Source of the DNA: Niallia sp. Man26
GTDB taxonomy: Bacteria > Bacillota > Bacilli > Bacillales > Cytobacillaceae
Length of the DNA stretch: 64,000 bases
Direction: 5' to 3'
NCBI RefSeq assembly: GCF_022049065.2
Contig: NZ_CP095743.1
Coordinates: forward strand, 3,487,001-3,551,000
A program made the position numbers and the translations under genes. The notes beneath the pieces were generated by a model, which worked only from the letters and a program-made list of their open reading frames with translations, had not been told where the DNA came from and did no database searches. How positions within the stretch are numbered: the stretch's first letter is position 1; each line of letters opens with the position of its first letter. Below, piece after piece: positions 45,672-55,260 of the stretch.

Positions 45672-47174
45672 TCAGCTTGTGATATATTTCATGATGCTTT
45701 CCTGTGTCGCTTCCGCTGCTTCTAGCTCTCCCTTTATCCTGCCTTCGTTCATCACATAAATTCTGTCACACATTCCTAACAGCTCTGGCATCTCCGAGGA
45801 AATAAGAAGAATGCCTTTGCCTTCTTCGGCAAGCTGGTTAATGATTGTATAAATCTCATATTTCGCGCCAACATCAATCCCTCTTGTCGGTTCGTCGAGG
45901 ATGAGGATATCTGGCTCTGCATAAATCCACTTGCTTAACACAACCTTCTGCTGGTTGCCGCCACTTAAATTCCCTGTCTTTTGCAGAATCGACGGTGTTT
46001 TAATATTCATCTTCCTTCGATAGTTTTCCGCTTCTTTCACTTCCACTTGCTCATTCAAAACAGTGAATTTTGAAAGCTTTTTTAAGTTAGGCAGCGATAT
46101 ATTTTGTTTAATATCTTCTATTAAAATAAGTCCATAATTCTTTCGATCTTCTGTCACGTAAGCCAGTCCATTCTCAATAGCTTCTGGAACATTTTTGAGA
46201 GTGATTTCTTTGCCATCCTTATAAAGCTGGCCAGAGATTTTCGTGCCGAACGACCTGCCGAAAATGCTCATTGCAAATTCGGTCCTTCCAGAGCCCATTA
46301 CCCCAGCAATCCCGACGATTTCACCTTTTTTAATATGCATATTAATCTTGTCGATGACTTTCCTGTCACTTTGCAGCACTTCCCAATCCTTCACCTCAAG
46401 AATGGTTTCGCCAATCTTCGGCGTTCTGTCTGGATAGCGGTTCGTCAGCTCCCTGCCGACCATGCCTTTAATGATTCTGTCCTCTGAGACTTCCTCCCAT
46501 TTCAATGTCTCAATTGTCCTTCCATCCCTGATGATAGTAATGCTGTCAGCAACCTTTGAGACTTCGTTCAATTTATGGGAAATCATGATGCTCGTCATAC
46601 CTTCTTTCTTAAAGGAAAGCAGCAGCTGCAGCAAATTTTCGCTTTCTTCTTCATTTAGCGCCGCTGTAGGTTCGTCCAAAATCAACAGCTTAACATCCTT
46701 CGACAGAGCTTTAGCAATCTCCACAAGCTGCTGCTTGCCGACACCAATTTGTGATATGAGTGTATTCGGATTTTCAGACAGGCCGACCTTCTTCAATAGC
46801 TCTCTTGCTTTTACTACGGTCTCATTCCAATTGATAACACCAGCTTTCGCCTGTTCATTTCCTAAGAAAATATTTTCTGCAATCGACAGCTCTGGTATCA
46901 GGGCAAGCTCTTGGTGAATGATAACAATCCCTAAGCTTTCACTGCTCTTTATGTCTTTAAACATACAGACATCATCTTGAAAGAGAATATCTCCTGCATA
47001 TGTGCCATGAGGATACACACCGCTCAGCACCTTCATGAGCGTTGATTTTCCCGCTCCATTTTCGCCGCATAATGCGTGAATCTCGCCTGCTTCAACCTTC
47101 AAGTTCACATCATCAAGCGCCTTGACGCCGGGAAATTCCTTCGTAATATTTCTCATTTCGAGAATATTCCCCAT
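45672..47174 (-). CDS. gguA: Monosaccharide ABC transporter ATPase (GguA/XylG type)
   Basis: A 500-residue CUT2 ATPase with two fused nucleotide-binding domains. The first has [16 protein letters not shown], an [12 protein letters not shown] signature and [11 protein letters not shown]; the second has the usual degenerate [13 protein letters not shown]-loop, [15 protein letters not shown] and [11 protein letters not shown]. It drives sugar import with the permease and ChvE-like receptor. The gene lies between them, 32-65 bases from each. Confidence 0.93.
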   Translation of the reverse strand: MGNILEMRNITKEFPGVKALDDVNLKVEAGEIHALCGENGAGKSTLMKVLSGVYPHGTYAGDILFQDDVCMFKDIKSSESLGIVIIHQELALIPELSIAENIFLGNEQAKAGVINWNETVVKARELLKKVGLSENPNTLISQIGVGKQQLVEIAKALSKDVKLLILDEPTAALNEEESENLLQLLLSFKKEGMTSIMISHKLNEVSKVADSITIIRDGRTIETLKWEEVSEDRIIKGMVGRELTNRYPDRTPKIGETILEVKDWEVLQSDRKVIDKINMHIKKGEIVGIAGVMGSGRTEFAMSIFGRSFGTKISGQLYKDGKEITLKNVPEAIENGLAYVTEDRKNYGLILIEDIKQNISLPNLKKLSKFTVLNEQVEVKEAENYRRKMNIKTPSILQKTGNLSGGNQQKVVLSKWIYAEPDILILDEPTRGIDVGAKYEIYTIINQLAEEGKGILLISSEMPELLGMCDRIYVMNEGRIKGELEAAEATQESIMKYITS

Positions 47175-47239
47175 GCTGTCCTCCCCCTTTCTTACTTGCG
47201 GCAGTTCCCCTTTAATGAAGAGGAACTGCCGAAATAGTT

Positions 47240-48319
47240 TTAGTTGTTCAATTCAGACTCATCATAATAGCCGCTGTCGATAACAATTTCTTGATAGTTT
47301 TCCTTATCAACTGACACTGGCTCTAATAGATAAGCAGGAACAACCTTAACGCCATTATCATATGTTTCTGTATCATTGACTTCCGCTTCTTCACCATTCA
47401 AAACAGCCTCTGACATTTCAACTGCTTTCTTCGCTAACTCTCTCGTATCCTTAAAGACGGTTTGTGTTTGCTCGCCTGCAATGATGGACTTAACAGACGC
47501 CAATTCTGCATCCTGTCCAGTCACGACTGGCAGCGGCTTATCTGCTGTACCATAGCCGACACCTTTTAAGGACGCGATAATACCGATGCTGATCCCGTCA
47601 TACGGAGATAAGACTGCATCCACATTTTCCTTCGTATAATGAGCACTCAACAAGTTATCCATCCGTGCTTGAGCTGTCGCTCCATCCCATCTTAATGTTG
47701 CACCTTGCTCAAACTTCGTCTGTCCGCTTTGAACAACAAGCTTGCCTGAATCAATATAAGGCTGTAAGATAGACATCGCCCCATCAAAGAAGAAATACGC
47801 ATTATTATCATCAGGAGAACCGCCAAACAGCTCCACATTAAATGGGCCTTCGCCATCCTTCAAGCCAAGCTGCTCTTCTATATAGCTGCCTTGCAGCACA
47901 CCAACCTGGAAGTTATCAAATGTAGCATAATAATCGACATACTCACTCTTTTTAATCAAACGGTCATAGGCAATTACTTTAATTTCCTGCTTATGCGCCT
48001 TTTCTAAAACATTTGTCAGCGCCTCGCCGTCAATCGCTGCAATAACAAGCACATTTACACCCTTTGTAATCATGTTTTCAATCTGGGAAACCTGGTTTTC
48101 CACAACATCCTCTGCATATTGAAGATCAACCTTATAGCCTTTCTTCTCAAACTCTTCCTTCATATACTTACCATCACTAATCCAGCGCTCAGATGATTTC
48201 GTAGGCATGCTGACACCAACAAAGCCCTTTTCATCCTCACCGCCTCCGCCGCCCCCCGAACAGGCAGCCAGCGCAAACAATAAAACAGCAGCTAAAATTA
48301 CAGATAAAAGCTTCTTCAT
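47240..48319 (-). CDS. chvE: Monosaccharide-binding lipoprotein (ChvE type)
   Basis: About 359 residues. The lipobox LAAC (Cys about residue 19) is followed by a glycine-rich spacer, then [20 protein letters not shown], the ribose-binding-protein-like fold of ChvE/XylF. Binding-site text includes [13 protein letters not shown] and [15 protein letters not shown]. The start was set at 48319, where GGAAGGGG precedes the ATG and a signal peptide begins; an in-frame ATG 33 codons upstream lies within a cre-like box. It delivers a pentose or hexose to the GguAB-like transporter. Confidence 0.9.
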   Translation of the reverse strand: MKKLLSVILAAVLLFALAACSGGGGGGEDEKGFVGVSMPTKSSERWISDGKYMKEEFEKKGYKVDLQYAEDVVENQVSQIENMITKGVNVLVIAAIDGEALTNVLEKAHKQEIKVIAYDRLIKKSEYVDYYATFDNFQVGVLQGSYIEEQLGLKDGEGPFNVELFGGSPDDNNAYFFFDGAMSILQPYIDSGKLVVQSGQTKFEQGATLRWDGATAQARMDNLLSAHYTKENVDAVLSPYDGISIGIIASLKGVGYGTADKPLPVVTGQDAELASVKSIIAGEQTQTVFKDTRELAKKAVEMSEAVLNGEEAEVNDTETYDNGVKVVPAYLLEPVSVDKENYQEIVIDSGYYDESELNN

Positions 48320-48403
48320 CCGTGAACCCCTTCCCATATGTCTATTTCTTGGGCCTTCTGTGCTTGGTGCCATACTTGTCTTTTTTAAAGACTCTCGCAA
48401 GCA

Positions 48404-48418
48404 AGTATACGCTTTCAT
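48404..48418 (-). promoter_or_regulatory. CcpA (cre) box candidate, chvE-gguAB operon
   Basis: Minus strand ATGAAAGCGTATACT matches the cre consensus with one mismatch, about 85 bases before the chvE start. Confidence 0.6.
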
Positions 48419-48419
48419 T

Positions 48420-49019
48420 TGAATCTCTAAAAAAGGAGCTTATCTCTCCGACGAAAGCCCAATAATATTGCTATGTGCCACCATTTTGGAATATGCCAGT
48501 TTATTTTTTCCGGTGTGCGGGACAGGGAGTGGAAAAGTTGGATTGGAAATTGATAGTTTTAACAGCTGCAGAGTTTCAGCTAATTCTATGGTTAATAATA
48601 TTTACTTAAGGATGCTCATGATTTGAGACTTTCGATATTCATATGAAGGTGAATTTTCTGGATTTCAGAAACGGATGAAAGAGCAGTTTCAATTCTAAAA
48701 TAAGCTGTTTCTTTTTTGAAATATTCCTGCTGTGAAATTGTATTAATATAATAGTGTATATAGAAATTCATATAAAAGGGCTTCCTGATGACATAAAGAT
48801 AAAAAAAGAGAGTTGGTCATGAAAAATGATTGTGTTTTGCTTATTGCTTTTCAACATCTGCCACCAATTCCTTACAGGAGAAAAAATGGAAGTTTAAGAT
48901 AATAGATTATGTATAAACGCAAAAAAATAAGATGAGCCTTATAAAGACAAATTTTTAGGAGTTTAAGAGACTTATAGAAATAGAGAATTAAAATTAGCAG
49001 TAGGAAAAGGGTGAATGAA
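48420..49019. other. 600-base intergenic stretch without a recognised gene
   Basis: Upstream of the chvE operon and the orphan HTH gene. I see only short frames without ribosome sites. A TATAAT-type sequence near 48747 (plus strand) could start the HTH transcript. Such importer operons often carry a two-component system here; none remains. Confidence 0.35.
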
Positions 49020-49316
49020 ATGAAGCTTAATTTTAATGAAGAAATGAAAGCTAGCACTATTAATTCACACGGAAAATTAGAACCGGATGTTCCTTTACCA
49101 GATTATATAAAAGTGACACATGCAGCTAAAATTTTGCAGTTACCTCCAGAAGTAATCAGAAAGTATTGTCACGAAGGGATACTGGAGGCTAAACGAAATA
49201 ATCCCGGCAGCGGGATGTGGAGAATTAAAACAAAGCAACCGACTATCCTTAATGGTGAAAGCTGGGGAGAGTTTGTTGATTATTGCAGAAGGAAACAGGA
49301 GAAGTTTAGGGGGTAG
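49020..49316 (+). CDS. Small MerR/excisionase-like helix-turn-helix protein
   Basis: 98 residues. The middle (YIKVTHAAKILQLPPEVIRKY, C-H-EG-I-L-E-A-K-R) has the winged-HTH pattern of MerR N-domains or excisionases: helix, turn, recognition helix with a wing ending WRIK. The C-terminus has a basic RRKQEK stretch. No integrase or phage gene is near, so it is probably a lone DNA-binding regulator. AGGAAAAGG lies nine bases before the ATG at 49020; the GTG at 49011 is too close to it. Confidence 0.6.
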   Translation: MKLNFNEEMKASTINSHGKLEPDVPLPDYIKVTHAAKILQLPPEVIRKYCHEGILEAKRNNPGSGMWRIKTKQPTILNGESWGEFVDYCRRKQEKFRG

Positions 49317-49514
49317 TAGTGTTTATGCTGGCTTAAATTAACTGGATTCTAGTAAGAATACAATAACCCTGATGCTGATTTTAGAAGCATGATAATACTA
49401 TGAGCAGTAGCAATACTCCAATAGATTATGAATGCGAACAGTATTGCATTAAGAGGAAGAATAGCTATATGTCAGGAGCTTTATATTTTCAAACTGCTCA
49501 GCTGCTTCAAAAAT

Positions 49515-49545
49515 GAAAAAACGACTGCTTCTATTTCACAGTCGC
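49515..49545 (-). terminator. Terminator of the sigma/anti-sigma operon
   Basis: Minus strand: GCGACTG/CAGTCGT (49539-49545/49521-49527), followed by TTTTTTC. Confidence 0.85.
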
Positions 49546-49583
49546 TTCCAACCTTTAAATATCAATTAGTCTTCGAATCTCCA

Positions 49584-50486
49584 TTACTTTTCTATCATAG
49601 ATAGAGACACTTTTTCCAATTCTTCTTTTGACAAGTCATGCGCGAGGACTATGACTTTGTACCCTTCTTCTGGGAAACTGACCCGCATACCATTCAACGG
49701 CCAATCCACTTTAGAGGGAACATAATCAAAATGATATCCATTTAAAGAATATGATTCCGATTTTTCGAAAAAACCGGCTTCCTTTGATTCCATATCAACT
49801 TTTTGACCAATTTTTATTTGTTGTATCCAAAAATCTGACTTTCCATTGCTATATTCTATTGAAAAAACTGGTTCTTCTTTTAAATTATCTAAATCGTAGT
49901 TTTCACCGACTTGTTTATAGCCTTCAGGTATAAATGTTGGTTGAATAAAATCGAAGCTTGCCAGCTGTTTGGCTTGTATTGGTATAATTTTATTTTCATA
50001 AGTTCGCATCGATGCTTGAATTTTGTCTAGTTTCTTTTCTTCTTCCTCATTAGGATACTCTCTATCTTCTTTTTCTACCTTAGTAAAAATCTCAGTCTGT
50101 TCTTTTAATAATTGAGTATATTGGTTAAACTCTTCTTCTGTTAAATTTTCTTTCGCTATCGCTAAGGTCTGCTCAAAGATGTCAATCTCTTCACTGCTCT
50201 CATTAGGATAAGCTTCTTCAAACTGTTCTTTGGAACCAAATAGTTGGTTGATTAATGTCTCTGCGGCATCGGCAATATATGTACCTCCGAAATTTATTGC
50301 TGTACCAATAATTATTATTGAAGCAGCAACAGCCATCATCCACATAGGATATTTTTTCTTTCGTTTAACCTCTAGCTTCTTTTGTTTACTTTGATCTAAT
50401 TTCTCAAATGTTTCTATTTTAAACTTCTCCATGTTCACCTTATGATTAAAGTGCATTTTTGCTGATCTTAACTCTTTTTCCTCCAT
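49584..50486 (-). CDS. Membrane anti-sigma factor-like protein (DUF4367 type)
   Basis: About 300 residues: a cytoplasmic N-terminal segment of 45 residues, a basic KRKKK stop, one membrane helix (MMAVAASIIIIGTAINFGG), a Glu-rich extracellular helical part and a C-terminal DUF4367-like beta domain (FIQPTFIPEGYKQVGE, then MRVSFPEEGYKVIV). It should hold the ECF sigma factor at the membrane until an envelope signal arrives. The start ATG (50486) is placed by AAGGAGG inside the sigma gene; the genes overlap by 41 bases. Confidence 0.75.
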   Translation of the reverse strand: MEEKELRSAKMHFNHKVNMEKFKIETFEKLDQSKQKKLEVKRKKKYPMWMMAVAASIIIIGTAINFGGTYIADAAETLINQLFGSKEQFEEAYPNESSEEIDIFEQTLAIAKENLTEEEFNQYTQLLKEQTEIFTKVEKEDREYPNEEEEKKLDKIQASMRTYENKIIPIQAKQLASFDFIQPTFIPEGYKQVGENYDLDNLKEEPVFSIEYSNGKSDFWIQQIKIGQKVDMESKEAGFFEKSESYSLNGYHFDYVPSKVDWPLNGMRVSFPEEGYKVIVLAHDLSKEELEKVSLSMIEK

Positions 50487-50976
50487 ATCCATCCTCCTTG
50501 ATTTTCCTGCTTAATAATTGCCGACCACGAGCAAGTCTGGATTTTACTGTACCTATATTAAGATTTAAAATTTGAGAAATTTCCTGAATGGCCAGCTCTT
50601 CAAAATAAAAAAGCGTTATTGGTAGACTATAGTGCTTCGGTAGTTCATTGACGGCATTATGTATCTCTTCTTCCTTCACGCTTTGAAGATATGCATCCTC
50701 ACTGCTTTCCTGCTTTCTTTCAGGAATAAAATCCGATATAACCTCCCGTAAAGATTTTCTATAAGTACTCTTACATTCGTTAATAACAATTCGTGCAAGC
50801 CAAGAAAAAGGCTCTTCTTTATTCTTTAATTGATCCATCGAATGAAACGCCTTAATAAACGCTTCTTGTACTTGGTCTTCCGCCTTTAAATAATCTCTTA
50901 CATATGTATAGGCAAGCCTAACGAGACGTTGCGCATATTTATCTATCCATACTTCCAATACTTCCTTCTTATCCAA
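50446..50976 (-). CDS. ECF RNA polymerase sigma factor (group similar to SigV/SigX)
   Basis: 176 residues: region 2 (AYTYVRDYLKAEDQVQEAFI, the DQVQEAF motif, and FSWLARIVINECKSTYRK) and region 4 (NELPKHYSLPITLFYFEELA, then IAQ-type QEISQILNLNIGTVKSRLAR). No extra domain. TTG start with AAGGAGAGG ahead. It directs its own operon from the GGAACC/CATCC promoter at 51022-51048 and is controlled by the overlapping anti-sigma gene. The regulon is unknown. Confidence 0.93.
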   Translation of the reverse strand: MDKKEVLEVWIDKYAQRLVRLAYTYVRDYLKAEDQVQEAFIKAFHSMDQLKNKEEPFSWLARIVINECKSTYRKSLREVISDFIPERKQESSEDAYLQSVKEEEIHNAVNELPKHYSLPITLFYFEELAIQEISQILNLNIGTVKSRLARGRQLLSRKIKEDGYGGKRVKISKNAL

Positions 50977-51021
50977 GAGTTCCTCTCCTTATTGTTTTGT
51001 TCATTTTGTTTTTCAAGTGTA

Positions 51022-51048
51022 GGATGTATTTAATATCGAAAAGGTTCC
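51022..51048 (-). promoter_or_regulatory. ECF-type autoregulatory promoter
   Basis: Minus strand GGAACC (51043-51048), a T-rich 16-base spacer and CATCC (51022-51026): the GAAC / CGTC-like pattern of extracytoplasmic-function sigma promoters, about 45 bases before the sigma gene start. Confidence 0.6.
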
Positions 51049-51209
51049 ACTTTTTTAAAAAAACATACCAGCAATTATTTCCCAGAAACTTTATTATAAG
51101 AAAACTAGGTTATTCTATCACTAATTCTCCACCTATGCGCTCCCTATTTTCTATGAAGGGATTACGATACTCTCAATGAACCTAAACATAGTTATGACTA
51201 CGGAAACAG

Positions 51210-51252
51210 AAAAAAGAGCCTAAGTAAAAACATCGCTGTTCTACTTAAGCTC
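51210..51252 (-). terminator. Terminator of the glycan-use operon
   Basis: Minus strand: GAGCTTAAGTA and TACTTAGGCTC arms pair, followed by TTTTTTC. Confidence 0.88.
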
Positions 51253-51267
51253 CTACTATTATTCTAT

Positions 51268-52656
51268 TTACCGCTTCAACAACAACTCATTCCGAACCTT
51301 CTCCTCATTCTTCTCATACTTTTTATAATTAAGCATAATTACTGCTCCAACTATAAAGAAGATTGCCGGCAGCCATGTGAAGCAGAACTTAATCGCTGCA
51401 AGTGAGGAAGCTGTTTGGGTGGCGTTGGCTACATAGCCTGCTTTATCCATAATGATAGATGGAATAAAGCTGCCTAATCCTGCTCCGATTTTGATACAGA
51501 AGGAGCTGCCGATTGCTGTTAGGAAGCCGCTGGCACGGATACCTGTTTTCCATTCGCCATAGTCGACTGTGTCAGACAGCATGGCAAACGGCAAGGTAAC
51601 GGCGATTCCTGTTCCTAGTGAAGCAATAACCCAGCCAAAGATAATCATCGACGTACTTGCTCCTGCGAAGGCAATAATTATTTGACCGATTGCTGCTACA
51701 GCAAAGCCTAAGATTTGTGTGTGCGTTTTCAAAAATTTCTTCACGATAAATGGAATAATCGTGATTGAAATCATTTGGAAAACGACCAATCCATTTAGTA
51801 TGGATGCTAAAGATTTTTGATCCAAATTGTACTGAGAGTAATAGATTAATGTCGATGTTCTTGATGTGTTGCCTAACCAATAAAAGATGAAGGCAAGCAC
51901 TAATGTTATCCATGGCCAATTTCCTTTAACTGCTCTGAAGCTTTGGCGAATTGGGATGGATTTGATTGTTTTTGTATTGATTTCCTTTGTTCCTGCGAAG
52001 GCGAACAGCATTAAAGCAATTGCTATAACAGCGTAAATTCCAACCGTTACTTGGAAGCCTAGTTTATCGTTTCCGTTTCCAAAAAAGGCTACAAGCGGCA
52101 GAGTGAAGGACGCAGTAATTAAATAACCGATCATGCCGCCATTGCTTCTCCATGAATTTAAGCGCACACGCTCATTGGAGTTATTTGTTAAGTTCGGCAA
52201 AATTGCTGTAATTGGTGTGGCAATTCCTGTGTAGACAATCCCCATTAGAATATAGGTGATTAAAGCGTAAATTACCTTCGCATTTCCCGATAAGTCTGGA
52301 GCTAAAAATGTTAAAAAGAACATGACACCAAAAGGAACGGCCAGCCAGAGCCAATACGGGCGGTTCTTTCCGTGTTTTGTGTTCGTATGGTCGATGATTA
52401 ATCCCCAAATAGGTGCATCTAATGCATCGAATATCCGGGCAACCAGCAATATTGTTCCTGTTGCTGCAATAGAAATCCCAAAGACATCGGTATAAAAATA
52501 CATGATAAAACTAGTAAGCGTACAATAAAGCAAATTTCCGGCTGTATCTGTACTTGCATAAGCTAACACGCGTTTTAGGGGCATTTTTGAATTATTATCA
52601 TCGATATTATTTTCTGGTAACTGTTTAGCTGTGCTGCTTTGTTCCATCTCACTCAC
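51268..52656 (-). CDS. GPH family glycoside/pentoside/hexuronide symporter
   Basis: A 462-residue 12-helix transporter. LLVARIFDALDAPIWGLIID contains the cation-site Asp pair of GPH proteins (MelB/XynP/UidB branch), and SDTVDYGEWKTGIRASGF is the family's C-terminal signature. It should import a glycoside or uronide with Na+ or H+. Its start overlaps the preceding 799-residue gene by four bases (ATGA), so both are made together; together with the divergent AraC regulator they form a small glycan-use cluster. Confidence 0.93.
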   Translation of the reverse strand: MSEMEQSSTAKQLPENNIDDNNSKMPLKRVLAYASTDTAGNLLYCTLTSFIMYFYTDVFGISIAATGTILLVARIFDALDAPIWGLIIDHTNTKHGKNRPYWLWLAVPFGVMFFLTFLAPDLSGNAKVIYALITYILMGIVYTGIATPITAILPNLTNNSNERVRLNSWRSNGGMIGYLITASFTLPLVAFFGNGNDKLGFQVTVGIYAVIAIALMLFAFAGTKEINTKTIKSIPIRQSFRAVKGNWPWITLVLAFIFYWLGNTSRTSTLIYYSQYNLDQKSLASILNGLVVFQMISITIIPFIVKKFLKTHTQILGFAVAAIGQIIIAFAGASTSMIIFGWVIASLGTGIAVTLPFAMLSDTVDYGEWKTGIRASGFLTAIGSSFCIKIGAGLGSFIPSIIMDKAGYVANATQTASSLAAIKFCFTWLPAIFFIVGAVIMLNYKKYEKNEEKVRNELLLKR

Positions 52657-55052
52657 TCCCTAGTCAGTAATTGTTCTTTCGCTTTGAACTGTCCATCTAC
52701 TAACAAAATTTGCGGCATTAATCGGCCGTTTTCTGAAACGAAGTGTAAGTCTTTTTCATAAAAATAATATTCAGACGGGTATGGGGCATAGCTTGTGATT
52801 AACAGTCCATCCTCTGTATCTTCAATAGAACCATTCACAACAGCGATTTTACCGTCTTCCTCATACAAGAATGTCTTCTTGCCGAATCCGTCTAAATAGG
52901 CAACCAGCTCTTCCCCCATATCCCAATCCGCTGTCTCTTCTTCTTTTGTAAATAAGCGGGTAAATATACCGCCATCTCGGAAGAAGGTTGATTGACCAAA
53001 GCGATTGCGAGACAGGTCTGGCCTGTTTATATGAGGACCAGCAATGCTGTAAGTGGAAGCAGCCTCTCCAGTAGTTAGTTTCGTATCTGTTGCTTTTGCA
53101 TTCGTGTCATAGCAGTAAAGAATCCCGATTGTTGCCCGGTATGCCGCTTTTAAGTAGCGGATATCCTGTAATTCCTCGTAAACTTTCAAGCAGGCAGCTG
53201 CTGTAACTCCTCCCCAAAGGGAATGAATCATATAAGATAATGCCTCCCACCAGCGGTCAGGGCTTTGGGCGCGGAAGTCATTAGAAAAGCCAACATTCGC
53301 AAGCACTAATTCTCCATATCGTTTTGCAGCGTTATGATGTTTTGTGCTTGCCAACGCTCCTGCAGCTGGTCCAAATCCGGCATTATCATAGAAATGCTCT
53401 GTGACGGCCGCTTTATATGTCGAGCTGTCTTTAGCTACAGTCTGTGCTATGTTAGTCCATAGTGCGCTGATTTCTTCATATTTTTCTGTTAGTCCGCGAT
53501 TTTTCAGCTCTGCCATTAATTCGTCAATGTATAAGAAAAACACCCCTAACATTTGCGCTTCTTCTTTTCCTCTTGGCGTATTGTGGAGATCAGGGTTTAC
53601 TCTTAAAGAGAACACGTCGGCAGCCCAAGATAAATAGGTATCTGGCTCATTCAGCTGCAAAATATCTTGATCGAACTGGGAAAGAAGATAGAAAACATGG
53701 GCTATATATTCGAAATCCATGCAGCGATAGAAGTCGCCATAAAGGTAAACAGGCTTTGTAAACTCACCGTTTTCGAACCATTTTTCACGAATATAATGAA
53801 CGCAGCTTGCTTCTACTTGCTGTACTTCTTTCGCATTCACTTTACCAAGCAGGTTATTTTTCAATACTAAGCTTAATTTTCCTAATGACTCACCTTGATT
53901 AGATAGCGGCGAATAGCTGTAAGGATTTTCGCTGTCTGCTCCATTAAATAACACATCGCTAATATAGCGGGAGCGATTTTCAATGATGGTTTTGATTGGC
54001 TCCATTACATTTAAGATAATGCTGTCAAAAGACTGGTCATCTATTTCAATCGTAATTTTATGTTCGCCAGGTACAGTGAACAGCAGCTTCCCAGCGTATG
54101 TTTGTTTCATGCGTTTAATTTTACCGACAATATTTTCTTTCTTTCGGTTGCCATTCCAGTCCAAATACTCGATATAGGCATCTGTTAAATACTTGTTGTC
54201 AGGCAGCTGTACCGAAAAATCATAATATTTACCTGCTATCGCAAGGGGCTCAAAGTTAAAAACAGGATGGCCGTGCTGCTCTTGGCCAATTTGATAGAAG
54301 TCCTGCTGACTTTCAAATGATTGCAGCTTGTATTCCCATTCCTTCTCACTTAAGCCAGACAGCGCAAAGTCAGTTTTGTTGTATAACCAATCGGCATTCT
54401 CAAAACTATCTGGATATCCCCCTGCCAAGATTAATTGGTGAAAAAGCAGACCATCAAGAGATGGGGAAACGCTTTCAAAAAAGAGATTATTATACGCACA
54501 GTATGTTCCTACCGATAATGTTTGTCCTTTTGTTTGAAACATACCTAAATGCGGGGCTTCATTACTTCTGCGAATACATGCCAGCTTCGAATAATCGGCA
54601 GAGATAGAAGTAAATACAGCCGCAGAATGATTGGTTTGCTGATTAAGGTCATTCTTGCGGAACATCACGTAAGAAAAGGAAGACCAGATGGCAAAATCGG
54701 AAATATTCACTTCCTTCGCTTCCAGGTTTTTCATCGTTATATTCCAGACGAGATTGTCTTCAGCTTGCTTTAAATCGTACTTCATGATGACTTCTATCTG
54801 TTCAAAGGTGTATGTGACTAAAGCTTGGGCCGCTTCTCTTATAATTGTTGGGACTGTATCTGCACTAGTAAGCTTCATACCGTCAACTGTCAGTGAAAAG
54901 CTCCCAAATAATTTATCTTTTTCTTCATATCCTGTTTGCGTAAGATAGTTTGAGTCAATGACCCAATTCATTTGATGTGTATCTTCTGTTAAAACTAAAT
55001 TTGTTAAATTTCCACTCGGTGAAATTTCTAATGTAAAATGGTTATTCTCCAT
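52653..55052 (-). CDS. Large glycan-active-looking protein (DUF5695-like), possible glycoside hydrolase
   Basis: 799 residues without signal peptide, so cytoplasmic. The first 250 residues are beta-rich (like a galactose-mutarotase/super-sandwich domain), an Ig-like strand region covers about 255-345, and from about 350 a helical barrel follows with FYRCMDFEYIAHVFYLLSQF, HNTPRGKEEAQMLG and RWWEALSYMIHSLWGG, the alpha/alpha toroid text of glycan hydrolases and lyases. I recall similar proteins as DUF5695. It probably cleaves the product imported by the coupled GPH symporter. The catalytic residues and substrate are unknown. Confidence 0.55.
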   Translation of the reverse strand: MENNHFTLEISPSGNLTNLVLTEDTHQMNWVIDSNYLTQTGYEEKDKLFGSFSLTVDGMKLTSADTVPTIIREAAQALVTYTFEQIEVIMKYDLKQAEDNLVWNITMKNLEAKEVNISDFAIWSSFSYVMFRKNDLNQQTNHSAAVFTSISADYSKLACIRRSNEAPHLGMFQTKGQTLSVGTYCAYNNLFFESVSPSLDGLLFHQLILAGGYPDSFENADWLYNKTDFALSGLSEKEWEYKLQSFESQQDFYQIGQEQHGHPVFNFEPLAIAGKYYDFSVQLPDNKYLTDAYIEYLDWNGNRKKENIVGKIKRMKQTYAGKLLFTVPGEHKITIEIDDQSFDSIILNVMEPIKTIIENRSRYISDVLFNGADSENPYSYSPLSNQGESLGKLSLVLKNNLLGKVNAKEVQQVEASCVHYIREKWFENGEFTKPVYLYGDFYRCMDFEYIAHVFYLLSQFDQDILQLNEPDTYLSWAADVFSLRVNPDLHNTPRGKEEAQMLGVFFLYIDELMAELKNRGLTEKYEEISALWTNIAQTVAKDSSTYKAAVTEHFYDNAGFGPAAGALASTKHHNAAKRYGELVLANVGFSNDFRAQSPDRWWEALSYMIHSLWGGVTAAACLKVYEELQDIRYLKAAYRATIGILYCYDTNAKATDTKLTTGEAASTYSIAGPHINRPDLSRNRFGQSTFFRDGGIFTRLFTKEEETADWDMGEELVAYLDGFGKKTFLYEEDGKIAVVNGSIEDTEDGLLITSYAPYPSEYYFYEKDLHFVSENGRLMPQILLVDGQFKAKEQLLTRE

Positions 55053-55126
55053 AAAAAATACCTCCTTTATTTAAAATACTGTGGTAATTTCCTATCCCGC
55101 AACGGTGTTTTTGAAGGTATAATAAG

Positions 55127-55141
55127 TTGAAAGCGCTAACT
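55127..55141. promoter_or_regulatory. CcpA (cre) box candidate, glycan-use cluster
   Basis: TTGAAAGCGCTAACT matches cre with one mismatch, in the gap between the divergent 799-residue gene and the AraC regulator. Confidence 0.65.
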
Positions 55142-55260
55142 TTTAATATCGCCACTAAAATATAACAAAATAAATTATCATTGAACATAAAGGATTCTAA
55201 TCATTTTTTAAGATATTTCACTCGATTTACAAAATTTTTTTAGAGAAAGAGGTGAGTTGG

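Noticed and set aside
48819..48902. 27-codon plus-strand frame
   Set aside because: Very short, weak ribosome site, no terminator or conserved features visible.
49400..49516. 38-codon plus-strand frame after the HTH gene
   Set aside because: No ribosome site and unremarkable composition; runs into the terminator of the convergent operon.
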